From positions 8,052,033-8,116,032 of the forward strand of contig NC_135194.1 of the NCBI RefSeq assembly GCF_050948175.1: a stretch of DNA of 64,000 bases, written 5' to 3'. The position numbers and the translations under genes are program-made. The notes below the pieces were generated by a model, which did no database searches, had not been told where the DNA came from, and saw only the letters and a list, made by a program, of their open reading frames with translations. This document shows, piece by piece, positions 11,647 to 26,900 of this stretch (positions are counted from its first letter, which is position 1; each line of letters begins with the position of its first letter). This stretch comes from Xylocopa sonorina. Taxonomy: Eukaryota > Arthropoda > Insecta > Hymenoptera > Apidae.

Positions 11647-12862
11647 TTACAAGAATCAAGAATCACGTAGCGACCAATCCATTACCGTCCCTCGTTGAAC
11701 CAGATCCGGCCGGTTATTCAGCCTTAAATCGCCTTCACGATAACGCGGCTAGAAATGCAAACTTAATTGCTATCGTTCTTCATTTCTCAAAAATTTCTGC
11801 GAGAACACAGCACGCGTGATTGTTCATGGAGATAGTATAATTAATAGTGGTTGCGTGCTTAGTTTTTTTAATTCGACTGCAAAGTGTTACGCTTATCTTG
11901 CGCATAAATTACTCTTCGATTCGAACTCCATCATTAAACTATTTGATTACGAGTAGATTTAGATCGTTTAATATTTTTCTCTATATTGCTTCAGAAACGA
12001 CGGAATAAACCTTTCTCTTTTGTTCTAATGCCACACTTTTCTCACTCTTCGATCTACGTTAGGATACGCGGACAGATAATCGAAGCGGCGAAGTCGACAC
12101 GAAACGCGACATTCGCGGGTCGAAGGTTGCCGCGGAAGGTATCGCGTCGCGAGACGACGATGACGAGGATCCGTTCCATTAAAAACGCTTTTAAGAATAG
12201 AGGTCGAGAGTCGATAAAGCGATATTTGGCCTCCGTTAATGGATAGCGGCCGATCGAATGGCACTTTGTAGGTGGAAAAGGAGCTGGCAGGTCGATAGGC
12301 GAACGGGGCTCGAACAAGTGGAAGGAAACGGAACAGGGAGGGAATTGGTCGCGGGAAGAAGCGGCGGAGTGACGAAAGTGAGGCCAGGTGCGACCTCAAG
12401 CCCGCTACCCTCGCCGTCGCCGTTTACTCCTCATCCCTTTGGCTTTTATTTCATGTATTGGTAATAGCATAGAGTGCTTCTCTCTCTCAAAGTAATAGAG
12501 GCTTGAACAGCCTTTAAGTGACGTTCGCCATTTTACGATCGGCTCTTTATAGACGATCGCTCCCCGTTACCTTTATTCCACGCTCGATGCACCCCGGCTA
12601 TCTTTTATATCAGCTGCAAGGAGGCAAGTCCGGGCAACCAGCCACCTGCCGGATGATATTTCTTTTCCTTTGTTTTTTTCTTTCCTTGCCGCAGCGACGG
12701 CGGAAAGCGATGGTCGCTGGGGGTGGTTTCGACGCGGCGTGTAAGAGCCACGATCCTTTGAACGTCTCTGGGTGTTAGGAAAATGATGGAATTGGATGCG
12801 AATCGTATCTTACGAATCTAGGACAATTGGGAAAATTGTTGACATCCAGCGACATTTTCCAT
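11647..12862. other. Non-coding
   Basis: GC-rich frames on both strands at 12.0-12.46 kb lack splice support. Nothing else is seen. Confidence 0.45.
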
Positions 12863-12941
12863 TACCAAAAATCAGAAAAATGCATTGCTGTTCTTCTTTC
12901 ATGGATAAAAAGAGGAATAGTAAAAAGAATGCAAGATGTAA
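12863..12941 (+). repeat. Dispersed repeat family 2, copy B
   Basis: Same block order as 11562-11646, with short indels. Both are AT-rich and non-coding. The family is unidentified. Confidence 0.55.
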
Positions 12942-15900
12942 AGTAGTAAAGACGTATAATAATCAATAGTAAAGATGTGTAATAACGTTGTGATTTGTGT
13001 TATGATTCAAACAGATTTGTGATTTAAATATTGTCGTTTGAACGGATTTCAATGAAATCTGATTTATATCAAATTTCAGTCTGTTAATTATTTCCCCATA
13101 ATTTCCTAAATGTTACAAGACATTCGATGCGAGACACGAGACAGCTCCACATCCTATTACATACATATACATATTCTTATCATTAAATTAAGCCCTTCTA
13201 AGAGAACAACTCCTATCTGTATCGTATCTGAAACTTGCGCCTTTGAAGATTTATCTGAAACCGTGTCTTTGAATACAGAATCTTGTCACCGTGAAGGAGT
13301 TGCGATAGTAGCTACTAGTTTCTAAAGTCTATGCATAATTTTAGATTAACAAGCACCTACGTAGTACGTTGCACAGCATATTCGCATCATTAACTACTGG
13401 ATTAAGTACTCGACAGTCAGGAGATGTTTGCAGTGCATTTAGAAGGAAACATACCTCGGTGTGAGCGATCGTAGAAAATGTAATTCGATGATAAACAGCT
13501 AGCCGTGACTTTCAACGGAACTCTAGGCGAAATCTGTTTCTCTTTGCGACGATGAAAATCCTCTTCGCGCATTCGCGACGTAACGTAACAAAAATTCAGG
13601 GTAAAATTCAAAATAACAGAAAATTCAGCCGTCTGACGTTCCTTTGAGGGCATTCGCGTGTTTCTTATTTTGCGGGGTTCCGAAGTAGGGAACGAGGATG
13701 GGCTTCCTTTCGCATCCGGGCATCCCCTCGACTTTTCGGCTCGCAACTTGCGCGCCGCATTTCGCCCGGACGCGTGCTACTTTTTTGCACCCCATTCGCA
13801 CCCAGCTTTAATTATTGCGCCCGTTCCGCCGCCAGAAAAAGCGGCGAGCTCCGAGTGCACTCGTTCTTGCTTGGATAAGCGCGAGAAAGTATCGAGGAGG
13901 GAAGAAATACGAAGAATTTTGACTCTACTTTCCATCGTAACGTCATTGACGCTTTACAAGGGAGAGAATTAATAAATTCCGTGAACGTCGTCCGTCTAAT
14001 CGAATTATTAATCGATCCTCGAGAACGCGTCAGTGGCCAAGCTCTTTCGATCGAATTCACGTTCGAACAGACCATCCGATAACTTTCGTCTCGAGCACCG
14101 CGCATCCATCCACCCTTGTCCTTCCTTCGAGCCCACGTCTTTTCACGACCCTCTGTTCCACGCGCAACGATTCGTCTTTATGAAACGCGACGAGGGCGCG
14201 CCTACGAGGCGACGGTAGTCGAGGACGGCCGCCCAACCGAGAATTCCCCGTACAAAACTGAATTTTCCCCGGCGAACGCTGCAAAGTGCAGGCTAAAAGA
14301 GCGGGTAACTCGTTTCCCGTGGAACTTGGCGTCGACCAGGGGGATGGAAAAAGAGAGAGGCGCGCAAAGAGTCGCGCAGAAAGGAGCCGGAAGAGTCTTT
14401 GCCGCTCAAAAGATTAAATCGCCGTGAACGTATTTATTCGGGCTTTCAAGCGAGGGGCCATGGATACCATATTCCATCAAATGGGATTCCATGGAGCGTG
14501 TCGGGCCGCGAACAGGTTTCCTGTTCCTGTGCAACGCCGCGATCGATGCAGATTCGCTGGCCACCGCTGTCTGGTCGCATCGTTGCCATCGATCGATTAC
14601 GTATCACGCGTGATCGTGTTTCATGGAAAGTTTGCTGTCGTGATAGTGTCCAGATTTAATGGTATTTGATTTCAGTAGGCTAGGTTTGTTTCTACACAAT
14701 TCTTCAGTGAACCTTTCATTTTTAATAACATTATTACCAATACTATCAGGAAGTTTGATTGTTTATACGATGTCCAAGCTTATTTCTATATTTTAAATGT
14801 AGATCGTAGAGAATTCCAGATTATATCAGTCATTACGCGTACAAACGACGTATATATACGCCCAATTTACATACACGCATTATTTATACGATCCATTTCT
14901 CTTGGTCTCTCCTGCAGTTTCTCTCCGTTTCTACATGACCGTTTCAATGGTAGCACTTAGAGAAATTATTATTAACAGCACGAAACATTGCGACACTGGG
15001 CACCCGGGGGAGTTGGAATTATTTTTCTTCACCGCGGGTCGCCTGATCGCCGCGTAGCGGCACGAAAACGGGCCGACGCACCGCAGCCGCTTAAGGCTAA
15101 TGACTTTCCGTGTCGCGTTATGAATTTTAATGGGAATTATAATTATGAAACAGCTCGTGGCTGCTCGTATCGGGGAATGATCCTGGGATAAGGCTCGAAC
15201 GGACGACGGAGGGTGATCGATCACTTTTGAACAGCAATTATTCCCCTTTGTTACTTCTGGCGTTTTAATTTCTCCCCGCGGGAGCGATGTGCATGCTACG
15301 CGGGAGAAAGCTGATGCTGTTTTCCTTTCACGATTTTATCCCTCCCACTTTGTCGAGCTAATTTACTGCGTTCGTTAGCGTGTCGTCCTTCGCGTGACGC
15401 AACGGGCCAGCAGAGATCGATATTTAACATGTCACTTAAGTTAGGAGAAGGAAATTTATTGAGTTAAAAAAATTCTATTATAATCTGAAAAGATGTAGCG
15501 AATTATCAGATTGCTAGATTTTTTAATATTGGATTGTTACTTCAATGGAAGATATAATTATTGCTGAACATGATCAATCCTTTCTCCATTAATAAAAAAA
15601 AGAAATTGATTAAACTGAACTCTCGAATAGCCAGAATCAGGTGGCATTAAAAAATGGTGAAAAGTAAAAAATGAAGGAGTGAAACGCGAATTGAAAGGTA
15701 AAAATCGCTTCTATCCACTTCCACGCACGAATTAATTCATCATCAGTGATCAAAAGCTGCTCGCGGTACGCGCAGCTTCCTATTAAGACCTACCGCAGAG
15801 CCGACCCGGCATTATAAAACGTGGCCGCGATCTCTGACGGATAAAACTGCAGCTACTCGATACGGGATAAAGTCCTGGCTCACTCGAAAGCGGAATAAAA

Positions 15901-17551
15901 TTTCTGTTCAACTCTCGATCCGAGCCCACGAAGAGGGACAGGAGCCAAGAGCACGGAGAAATCCTCTTTAATCCGTCTGCTCGATGTCCTCGTGCTAAGT
16001 CACAGGGTTTTAAAGTCTGCCAGCTAGCCAGACAAGACACCGCGGGCTCGTGATCGGCTCTTTTCAGATCGATAATCGAACGTTCGTTCGAGGAAGCGAT
16101 ATATACGCGCGATATCGACGTGTGCTTATGGACAAACGCTTGCTCGTTGTTATTTTTTAGTTTATGTTTTAACAGAGGACACTTCACACTTGAAATTCAT
16201 TTTTAATAGTAAGTTTCAAAAATAATTAAATATATTAGCATAATAGTACAGTTTTGCGTTCTACTTTAATTTTAAATATTTAATTCCACGTTTTATTCTC
16301 GTTCTCGTCTCAATTCGAAAGAATCGAGGTATGAAAGTCCTCCATTGATGTCATCTACGGAATAAAACAAAAAAGTTGCAACAACGACCGTATGATTTAC
16401 ACGCGTCCGTGTTCGCAGGAATCACTCAAAGTGTCCGCAACGGAGAAACAACTATCACCGTAGTCGTAATTTTTCCCCTCGCGTCGGCGTGGAATCACAA
16501 TTTCCAGCGACACGGTGGTTCTATCTCCGCGTCCCCCTTCGCGGTCCGCTTTCAACCCCTTGGCGAGCGGCGTTTGTGTCGCAGCTAAAGTGAACTTCCT
16601 GGCTGAACTGGAATACCCGTTATGAACTGGATCCTCGTCGGCGCGAGTGCGAAAGTGGCGAGCGGGAGGGCGGAAATAAGGACTAAAGAGTGGATGTGCG
16701 AACGTGTTCAGGGGATGGGCTTTGTAAACGTGCGAGCACCCTGCGAGGGGATCGGCTAACGAAAGCTGACTGACTGAAGGCGAGAGGATGTAGCCTGCTC
16801 GACGCGTTTGTGTGGAATTTTCTTGCCTGGACATTATCGTACCTACTTGCGAACATTGTGTACGTAGGTGTTACGTGAGATTTAACAACAATTACGTATA
16901 AAATACAACAGCAATGGAATTATAATGTAGGTAAAGTGGAACCAAATATCAGCCAGAAATCTAGCTTACATCTAAACCACTTCAGCCTCGAGTCTGGCCA
17001 TAAAACCAGCCTTAATATTCCTGAGACAAGGAGCGAAGTTTATCGAGATCTTAATTAACATATTACTCAGCGCACCAACAGGTTCGCGTTACAGTTCGCC
17101 CTGGTGAGCTGTTGCCAGCCTCCATAAAACACTGTCGTAAATACAAATGACCGCAACGGGCGAACAAATCGTGGCACACGCGAGTCGAGTAAAATATGAA
17201 AATCCAGAGATCGAGAAAGTCTGAGACGCGCGCGGCCGTGGATGTTCCCGGGAGAATGGCCCAAGGAGCGGCCGCGTAACGATTTCCATGGTAAACATTC
17301 GCCCATTGCTCACGCTCGTTGCTGCGGTTCAAGTTAAATTGCCTTCAAAATTGCATCCCCCGCCCGCTGTTATAATGTTAACCCAGCCACTGACTCGGAT
17401 CGCTCGCATAAATTTCACCCGTTGCCCGCCGCCAGGATACGCGGCAGCTTGGCCGCGCTGGTAATTGACCGATGATAACGATAAACGGACAGTTTTATGT
17501 CGATCCATCGACGGTGACGTCGCTGCGCCCTTTGTAATTTAGCGTCCAAGT
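12942..17551. other. Non-coding
   Basis: Alternating AT-rich and CpG-rich stretches. Open frames at 13.66-14.66, 15.8-16.2 and 16.4-16.8 kb have antisense partners and Arg/Ser-biased composition, so I judge them chance. Confidence 0.45.
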
Positions 17552-17969
17552 GATTCTGTTTGCTTCCCTTCTGGAAACTTTATTGCGAATTTTCTCGCAT
17601 TGCATTCTATTTTTATGTTTTTATATTTTGTTTTTATTTAAGCATCGAGGAAATATCTGAACGTACTTATATTGGGGGAATTATGAAAATAAATTATAAT
17701 TTGTAAGGTAAGTTTGAGTTAAGCTAAGTCAAGTTAAGTGAATGATAAATTGCAATTTGTAAGTCAAGTTTTGTTTGCCTTCTGGAAAGTTTATTGCGAA
17801 TTCTCCCACATTGCATTCCATTTTTATTTTCTTTATATTTTGTTTTTATTTCAGAATTAAGGAAATATCTGAGCGTATTTATGTTAGGGGGACTATTGAA
17901 ATAAATTATAATTTGTAAGTTGAGTTCAAGTTAATTTTCAATGATAAATTGCAATTTTTAAGTCAAGTT
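17552..17969 (+). repeat. Two-copy tandem duplication, period about 205 bp
   Basis: Copies are about 17552-17770 and 17771-17969. Shared blocks in order are CCTTCTGGAAA, TTTATTGCGAATT, TTGCATTC, ATATTTTGTTTTTATTT, GGAAATATCTGA, ATAAATTATAATTTGTAAG, ATGATAAATTGCAATTT and AAGTCAAGTT. Offset is 211 at the start and 199 at the end, and there are many substitutions, so this duplication is older than the other two. Copy 1 also holds a GTTAAG/CTAAGTCAAG micro-repeat. No coding potential is seen. Confidence 0.8.
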
Positions 17970-20900
17970 TGTACATGTAACAAGTATCTACCATATAGGT
18001 GGGAAAAGTCCATAAAAGTTCGAGAAGCTGTTTAAAACCGTTAATTACAACGGCAGCAAATTTCGCGTGAACTTTACTACTCACTGAAGCCTCTATGTTT
18101 ATCAAGCAAAACTCAAATTTAATTTAACTTTTCGCATTTATCTAAGAGCGCGCAGGGATGTTTCGTTCGGACAATAAATAAAATCAAAACCGAAATACAC
18201 CAAAGTTGCTAATATTTGGTAAAACATTCGTCGAGATGAAATATAGGTGACACAACAACGCGATAAATATTTACGAATTATAATTGTAACGTACGTTTTG
18301 TGGCGAACGACTGACAAAGAGGAATCCGTCTTCCCTTCCTGTTTGCAAAGCTGTAAATATGGCGTCACTTTTTCTGGTTGGCTTCTCCGCGAGACAAATA
18401 TCTTGCGGACTCTTGATCAGGCAAATAAAAGTCCAGCGATTTGTGTGTATTAATCAAGAGGAGGGAGAGACGACGGACCATTGATATGCGACGCTCGTCT
18501 GCGCGCAGAAGAGCATGAAATATTTCCACGAATGGAACGAGGACAGAATTTATCTTCAGACTGATTTTACGAATCGCATAATTTCTTCGTCTCCGCCATG
18601 GAATAATAATACAGCTGAGTATTCTGTTCGTTGAGAATTAAACTTAATCAGAATTATTATTTCCGCGCGACGAGCTGCTGTTCTCCGTTACAATTCGCGA
18701 TTAAATCTGCACAACGATCACGTTTATAAATCCCACCGTCTCGATTCCAGTTTCCGGGTGTAACATTTCCATCGTCCGCGTTGCAACATCTCAAACAACT
18801 CTCCGGCTGGTGAACCACAACAGAGAGCGAGAGGAGCCGCAAGAAGAAACGGAACCACAGTCCGCGTCTAAGAGCTCGAAATTCCGGCGAGTGGCTCGAC
18901 GCGAGTGGCTGGAAGGACTTCCTGGTATCCAATTAGAAGACGAAAATCCGTTTAATGCGGAGGCTCCAGCGAATCCGTCCCCTGCGAACCTTCTCCCCGT
19001 GACAAAGTGTCGGATAAAAGTGGCTGGTCGGCTTTTTAAGCTTTTACGTTCGTAACATTTCGCGGACGTCTCGTGGGTGTCTGGCGCGTCCCGCCGGACG
19101 GTTCGTCCTCTGGCGTTACTCGTGGCGATGGAAGCCACCCAGCTGGGGACGGTGGGGTAGAAAAAGCTGAAGGGAGAACAGGGCGCGACTGAAGTGGACA
19201 ATGGGTGTTCTGCCAGGGAGTACAAAGGCTCTTCTCCTCCAGTACGAAACTGGCGCTAGGTAACGTACTCTTCTTGGGAACAGAGACGAATTGAAACGCG
19301 AGAGGTACGAAGATCGCGGGTAATAAGACGCGAGGACGCGGAAGGAGGAACTTTGAACAAAGCCCTCCCAGCGGTCGCGTTAATTCTTAAGCACCGAATT
19401 ACTTCCACGATCCTGCGAACCGAGGTCGCTTACCCTTGTCTCGAACGGGTTTTTACGGTGCACGCGAGGCGAAAGGAGGGTAAACGGATCGCTTGGATCC
19501 TCAACCGCTGTCTACAACGAACCTTAACGACGGAAGCGCGAACGAGTCGAACGTCGCTGAACGCGTATCGAGCAATGGAGCCGGGGACGCGTAAATCGCG
19601 GACAGAAAGCGTCGTTCCGCTGCATAATGGGTTTCCGATGTACCTACGGCGCGATCGAAACCAGCGCGCAATATTTATCGGCGGCCGCGCGCAGATAATG
19701 CGCGCTGCTACTGAAATTTACGCCGCGCGGCCGTCGAAACGGCGCGATCCGCGGCCGCCGCGACGCGACGCGCTCCTCTGGGCATTAATCTTGGCCGGAT
19801 CGATCCCGTGGAACGGTATTGCATTTGTTTCACGGCCAGCGGTGAAACGGAACCCTGGCATCGACTTGTCGCCCGCTATATGAACGCTGCGAACGTTTCA
19901 TCGGCGCTATCGATAAGCGGGACGGGGACGAGCGTGCAGGTTGATAATGGCCACGGATGATTGGACGGTTTGTGACTTTGACAGTGGTCTGTACGCCGCG
20001 TACGCGTGGGGGAGATTAGGGTATTCGAGTTGGGATCGATCGTGCGTTATGAGATACGTTGATGCTTCATAAGTCGACTCTTATTTCTTTGCGAAGAGAA
20101 AAATGGAACTGCCATTGCGATGTATAGAGTGTGAGATGGAAATCGAAATTTTTAGAGTTTATAGTACTCGATGAGAGGAACAAAAAATGTCTAATCGACA
20201 TAGGTCCTAAAACCTATCCTTTCGCATGTAAATTCACTTTTACCGTAGCGCAAGTAGTACAAGTCAGTCATAAATAAGACATACATAGTTATTTCCCATT
20301 ATCAATACTTTGGTCTATATTATTTAATTATTGTTACTTGTTTACGTATAAAATAGAACATTTGCGATCGTTTGAAGGGAAAAAAGCGAAAATACTTTTA
20401 TTTTAAAAAAGCGAGCGAAGTATACGTTCCGTTAAATACAAAAGTACGTTTCATTGGAATTTAAACCCGTGACGGGTATTTGTAGCTACGCAGGAATATT
20501 TAGTAGTGGTATTTGCATTCTGGGGTAATATCATTACGTGTCTGTATGCATTTTTAATAATATTCGTAGCCATCGATTTAAATATTCGCATAAAGATTTC
20601 AATGAAATTAACGCGCACTCAAATTGTTACTCGCAAAATGCTGACTTAAAACAAGGATATAATGTTGAGTTCAAAGACCTTCGACAAACATTACGCACAT
20701 TTATCCGTACATCCTCCTTCTTTTTACACCTTTCGAATCGAATAAAAAGTTTTCACGAATCACAATTCTTTTCACTTTAGAATAATCAAAAATGATATTT
20801 ATGATCAAAATATATTTTGACAGATATTTTTGACAATTCTTTTCCCTCTTTCGTTCGCGATTTGTCGATGGCGATTCTCGATGACATTTCAACATGGAAA

Positions 20901-23900
20901 TGTCCGGTTGCGCTGAAACATAATCGAATCGCTCGTCCTTACTTCAAACGATATCGGTCGATGAACCGTCATTTACATTTATGTATGGTCGCAGCCGCTG
21001 GAATAATGTCTGTTCAATGATGTGACAGTAGCCTGTGCAGGGCCTCGAACGCAACGTTGAAGAGACGAGCCGCCTAATTACCCCAGTCATCGACGAAGCC
21101 TCATTCGGGAGTAATCATCCGTATCGACTAATTCGACGGACAGGCAATCACCCGTTATCGTCCGTCCACCTCAACGTCCACGCTTCGTTCATTGGTACCC
21201 ATCATTCGATGCTTAATTTTTTAACCCGCCTCTAAACGCGTTTGCTCGCCCAAATTTTCACGTTAGAAAACTGCAGTGATATTCATCGCATTAACACGAA
21301 GATTTCCATATTTCTTTTTCTTATCGATTGCGTTAACGAGACGGAGAAATAGCTGAATATACAGAGCATTAAAAAAGTTTAAGAAATTAATAATTCCTCT
21401 TCCGTTGATGTAAATTAAAAGCTCAAAATTATCGTCACAAAGGGTATACGTAAATGTAAAATAAATGCCAACATGTGTTTAACAAATTATTCCGAGTTAC
21501 TTTGAAATTTATGAATTAAATAACTTATCCTCATAAATTATTTCCCTCGCGCTTTCAAAGGATTTACATCCTTCCCGTCCCGCGGAAATTATACGTGACT
21601 GCTTTTCTACGTGTAATTAAGTATTAGCTTCTTTTTGTGGACGCTCTAATGATTAAGAGCACCGTGTCTGACATCGGAAAGCAGGAAAACCGCGGTTACG
21701 AACGTTTCCGGTATCGCGTGCTCTTTTTGGAGTGTTAAGTAAAGCTAATTTCGACGAGCCGGTGAACTCGCGTAATTAGGAACGTGCCATGTTCATCCTG
21801 CATTTCACAAGTACACGCATCTTCGTTCCAAAGTATTAGAACGCTCTTGGAGCGCATTTAACGAATCTTTACCGTACCATACAAGTTATTACTTTATATT
21901 TTCCACTTTTTCGACGTATCGCACGGAATTGTAACCGAGCGAACTATTCTAGCAATCTCTGTTTGTTTGCGAGTTATTCGAAGCGGGAAATCAGTAATTA
22001 CAGCGAACCACGATAATGAAACGGCAGAAATGCATTTAAATAACGCTGGTAGAACGAATTAATGCTACCAACGGTAACGATACAAAGGATCGAAGGCACG
22101 CGGTTGAATTAAATCGCTCGTGATTTAAATATTCGACCGTGCAACTTTCGTCTGAAATTGAAAAAGATGATAATGCAAAATGCACGCGCTCTCTTGTATT
22201 TCGTTATCGATGTTTGGCGTTGGTCCGACCGCGCGCATAATGAAGCCAGCACGAGCTGAACGAAGCTGAACGACGCGTAACGGAAAACGTGACGAGCGAC
22301 AGAATTGTTTAACAAGATCGCAGGAATAACGAGCGCCACGTATAAGCTGAATTTTTTTCCTTTTTACGCGCTTTCGTTGGAATACCTTCGAGGCAAAAGA
22401 CAGTTATTTAAGGAAATAAAGAAAAGTCACGGAACAAGGGGCTGAGTCCGTGAAACGAGGCGAGTTCCCCGTTTGAAGAAGGAAGCCTGGGTATCGCAGC
22501 GCTTCAAGGGTCTTGCGGTTCAAAGAGCGACGAATAAATTACGCGGCATCGCCGCGGAAACGAATACGCGCGCGAACCGTTTCTTCTTTTTCCGGCGCTG
22601 CCCGTATTTCTCCCGTTCGCCGTCTGTGAGCGGCACGGGAGGAGATTGTTACGGCTAGCAGCGAGAGAAATGAAAAATGGTCCGCTATAACCGTTCGTCT
22701 TACGCGGGAGCCTGTTGTCTCGTAAGCCGAGATGCAGAAGCTTGCAAAGCCCCCGCGACGCAGCCTCATCCGTGACATTAATAATTACGGCCTTGTGTAC
22801 CCACGAAAATTACTCTCTTTATCTGTCCTCCTTGTCCTACGCCATCTTGCCGCGGCCGCGCCACCCCGCGCGCACGCCACACACCAACGCACGCTCGACT
22901 TTCCGCCCTCTTCTCTTCTTACCCTTTTTTTTATTCTTCTTCCGGCCACGGCGTTCCTTTTCCACCGGCTCCTTTTCACCGAGGTGGTTATATTTACGAA
23001 GCTTTAATCCCCTGCCAAGTAGAAAAGCCCGACTTTAGCCGTACCACCGCGAGCGTGGCAAAAGTGTGACCCCTTAGAAATTTCGTAAACGCTCTCCTGT
23101 CGTCCCGCCGCTTTTTATCGGTCCAAGTCTCGCGCGATAAAAGTCCTGACGCGCGTTCTCCCGTTGGTATTCGATGGACTTCCGGCCTCGTGCTTCTTCG
23201 AGTTGTTCTCGAGTGCCAATTTCAACGAGAATTCTCTGTTTCGCGCACATCGCTACGCGTTATGATTCTAAATATTACTACATTTTTTATTAAAATATGT
23301 ACATATAATTTGCTAAAATTTATCATCGAGTAGAATAGAATTGTACGAATTGTTAGTGCAGAGAGTGAGTATAAAAGACGGTTAATTAACGTGAAAATCA
23401 TTTTTCTCGACACGTAAATAGAGTTTTTAATTAGGATCGCACAACTCGTTACCTAATGAACCGACGGACGTACACACTCGATTTCTTGCTCGAGCCATCC
23501 GTCCGCGTTCTTGCCCCGACGCCACTTCTTATTTCAATGCTAGACTTCCGCGTGCATTTTTGTCCGTTAGTTCCGTCGAGAGTCGTACGTTCACGGAACT
23601 GTGAATTCGTCGTCGAGCACGAATTCGTTTTATATTCCGTACTACTTGTTGTTTACGACAAGGACAGGCTTGCGACAATACACGCGACTCTTCAACGAGG
23701 CGTACACGGCGATGCTTAATTCCGTGGACGTTGCGTTTGACAATTGTAGAGAAATTCTGGGAATCTTGCTCTCATCTGTTCAGCAAAAACATTCGTTTAA
23801 CATTAATTACTGTGCACTTGAAGAATTGCCGAATTTATAATATTGTGAACCGTGACTGAAATTCGTAACTCTCTATTGGATTTCTAAAGAAATTTACTAA

Positions 23901-26900
23901 AAATTTTAAACATTTGTAAATCAATACCACAATGTCATGTAAATCATTGCTTGATAGATGTGCTGTTCATAGAATGTTCAATTTTAAAGTAGAATCTGCC
24001 GCGGGATGTTATGGTATAATTTTATTTCGTCGGACATTCCCAGCGAACCACTGTATTATTTCTCAGCCATGCACCGCGCGATTTCATTTCACGATATTTA
24101 CGCACGATAATTAGGTAGACTGCGCTCGTCTCGTAGACGTGTACATCGCGATATAATGAATTGAATTACCCTGAATCCTCCTTTTAACCGAGCAGTCAGC
24201 CAAACCAGCTCAGAACCCATCCAGTTATGCAACTTCCGTCTGATAAATAGACGCGAAACTCCTTGAATCGTAATAATAACTCGAACAAAGGTGGGCTTGC
24301 AGTCTAGCTTAAATTGCGATACGGGATTCACTCATATTAAACATACGCGTCGATGTTTGTCTGTTCGACATGAATGCGCGAAACAAAACTTTCTTAGAGT
24401 TCCTCGAAGCAAAATTGTTCAGACTCGAAAGGATGTCTGCACGCTACGAAAGCTATATAAACTCTGAAGTCAGTCGACGAAAACACTTTTTGCCCCCCCA
24501 AAAAATGACCACTCAAATCGATGCGTATCTTTCGCTGTTCACGCTTTTGCTTTTACGTCGATACATCGAAGCGACTCGACACTTCGAAAATTTATTTAAA
24601 ATAAAAAACTAGAGTAAACTTTTTATCTATCGCGCCCAAATGAAATTCTATATAAAGAGGATGAGTTATAGCGCGGCAATATTGAACGGCGAGAATTGAT
24701 ACCTGTGCAATTTAAATAATGAAAAACGTGAAATCGTTCTCATACGCTCGATCGTGGAATCGAACGAACAAGCGGGATAGAAATTTTTATCGCAACGAGT
24801 GAGCGCGGTAATTCGCACGATTGGAACGCGTACCAACGCGAGAGATCGATGCATCCGATTTGCATAGCCCCGAAAACGCGCATAGATCAGGTTAGAACAA
24901 CGGCTGATAAAATCAGCCGAGATTCTGTTAACGCGTCGAGGCCGCCAGGTCGAAGTTGTAGAACGGGTTCGCGCGAACAAGTGCGCTCGCGTTCTGCGCG
25001 CGGCTGTGTGCGATTACCAAGTGTTCGGAAACTTTTGTTCAGCTCGCGCGATGGGGATCGACGGTTCGCTTATTATTAACACAACACGAGTTACGACACC
25101 GCTGTGCGCGCGTTATCCGATCGGCGAAACAAAATCGAACGTTTCGATGATTGCGTCGAATGGATTCGAACGCTGAATACTCTCGTGTGCGCTACCGTTT
25201 TAATTTCGCAGCTAGCTAACTTTTTGTTTATTTCGAGATTCAATCGAACGGTACGGCGATCATGAGAAATAGTACAGAGATAGTCGCGGAGGACCCGTTG
25301 GTTAACGAACGTTTAATAATTCAATTAGAACCGGGGCTGAATATCGATTTCTGTAACTTTTTCACCCTCATCCAGCCCTCCTGGCAATTCCTCGGCTCCT
25401 CTCAAGCTTTGTAACCGGAGGCGCAGCAATCGATGGGAATTTTATCACGCTCCTTGTCAAAGGAGAGAAAGGCTTCCATTGGATCTTTCTAATCCACGTA
25501 AGCCACCGTTCAAAGGGATCTCAGACTAGGATTCACATTTAAATCCCGGTATGACGGAGGCACGAATTGATTCGCGCGAGGAAATTGAAGTTTCCTGTTA
25601 GCCGAAAATGAAATCCCCCATAAAATAACTTCGTACGCCGCCTTGTCGATAAATTGATTCCGTAATGGAATCAAGCGGACGACGATTCTGTTCGTCTTGC
25701 TCCCAATAAAAGTATCGTCGATCGATTGTTTCGAATCGATATCCTTTTTTTAGGATTAACGTGTCCTCTCCTTTTTTCTTTCGAATTAATCGAGAGAAAT
25801 CGAACAGAAGGCGGAGAAGAGGATATGAAAATCGGAACAAGCCCCAAGAAAATATATCGCGAAAATTCACGGGTCGGCTAAAAATGTGCAGACCTCTCGC
25901 GCGGACTCGTTCGCGAGAATCCATTTCGTCGTTCTCTGTCCCACGTTAAATTGTCCGCTGGGGATAACACGCATATACGCTTCAATTATGGATCGCGGAT
26001 CCATAAACCAGATTACCATCCCGAAATCAGTAACTATTCTTGCCACGGTAAAAGGGTCATTTCGACGCGAAACTAGAATTCACGTTTACCTGTTATCTGT
26101 TCGAAACTCGTTTCACCATGTTAATTCATTAACCAAACATAATCGATACGCTGCGAGCAACCGAAACTTAAACTCGCAGCTACTCAAAACAAAACGATTA
26201 CCCAATCAGAAATCGATTTTCGAACATGCGAGACATAACCACGATTAAAGTGAATTTATCCGCTAATCGACGAGTAACGAATCCCAAATCTCTGCTGGCG
26301 TATTACAGAATCTAATGCGCGTTCCTTGCATCCGATTCTCCGGCGACAGGAGGAGCAAGCTTTCGTCCTGGTCAGAAAATAACGCGTCGAGGCGGAGGCC
26401 GGAACTGGAACGGCGGCGGAAGGGCGGGGGCGGAAGGGTGGCAGATAGGATTGTCTGCGAAAACGATTGCGAGCGTAAACATAACTGTAAACACATTCGA
26501 ATTCCGTGCAGCGTGACGGTGGCTTGCTGCCAGTTGGGAAAGTTTTACTGGAACCGTTGCACAACCGGGGTTGCACATGTCTCTGCGAGAGAGGCGTTCC
26601 ACGGGGTTGGTCTGGTACAGCGGGATGGAGGCGGCTGTGGCGGCGACGGATGGTGGCGACAGGGGGGAAACGGACTCGTTCGGCACGTTGTGCATGTGTA
26701 CAAACGGATTGATACGGCTTTCCTAACAAAATGCCACACGACTCGGGATTCCTGACCCGACTGCGTCCCAACAGCGCTGAATGGAGTCCGTGGGCCGCCT
26801 CTAGTCGCCGTAATAATCGGGGCTTCCGCCAGGAATTTAAAATAGACCCGGCTCGCTACAGCTGTTCCCGCGTCCAATAGATTTTCGAGCACCGTCGCGC

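Noticed and set aside
26256..26771. Reciprocal long frames on both strands
   Set aside because: One CpG-rich patch lacking stops on both strands; composition not protein-like.
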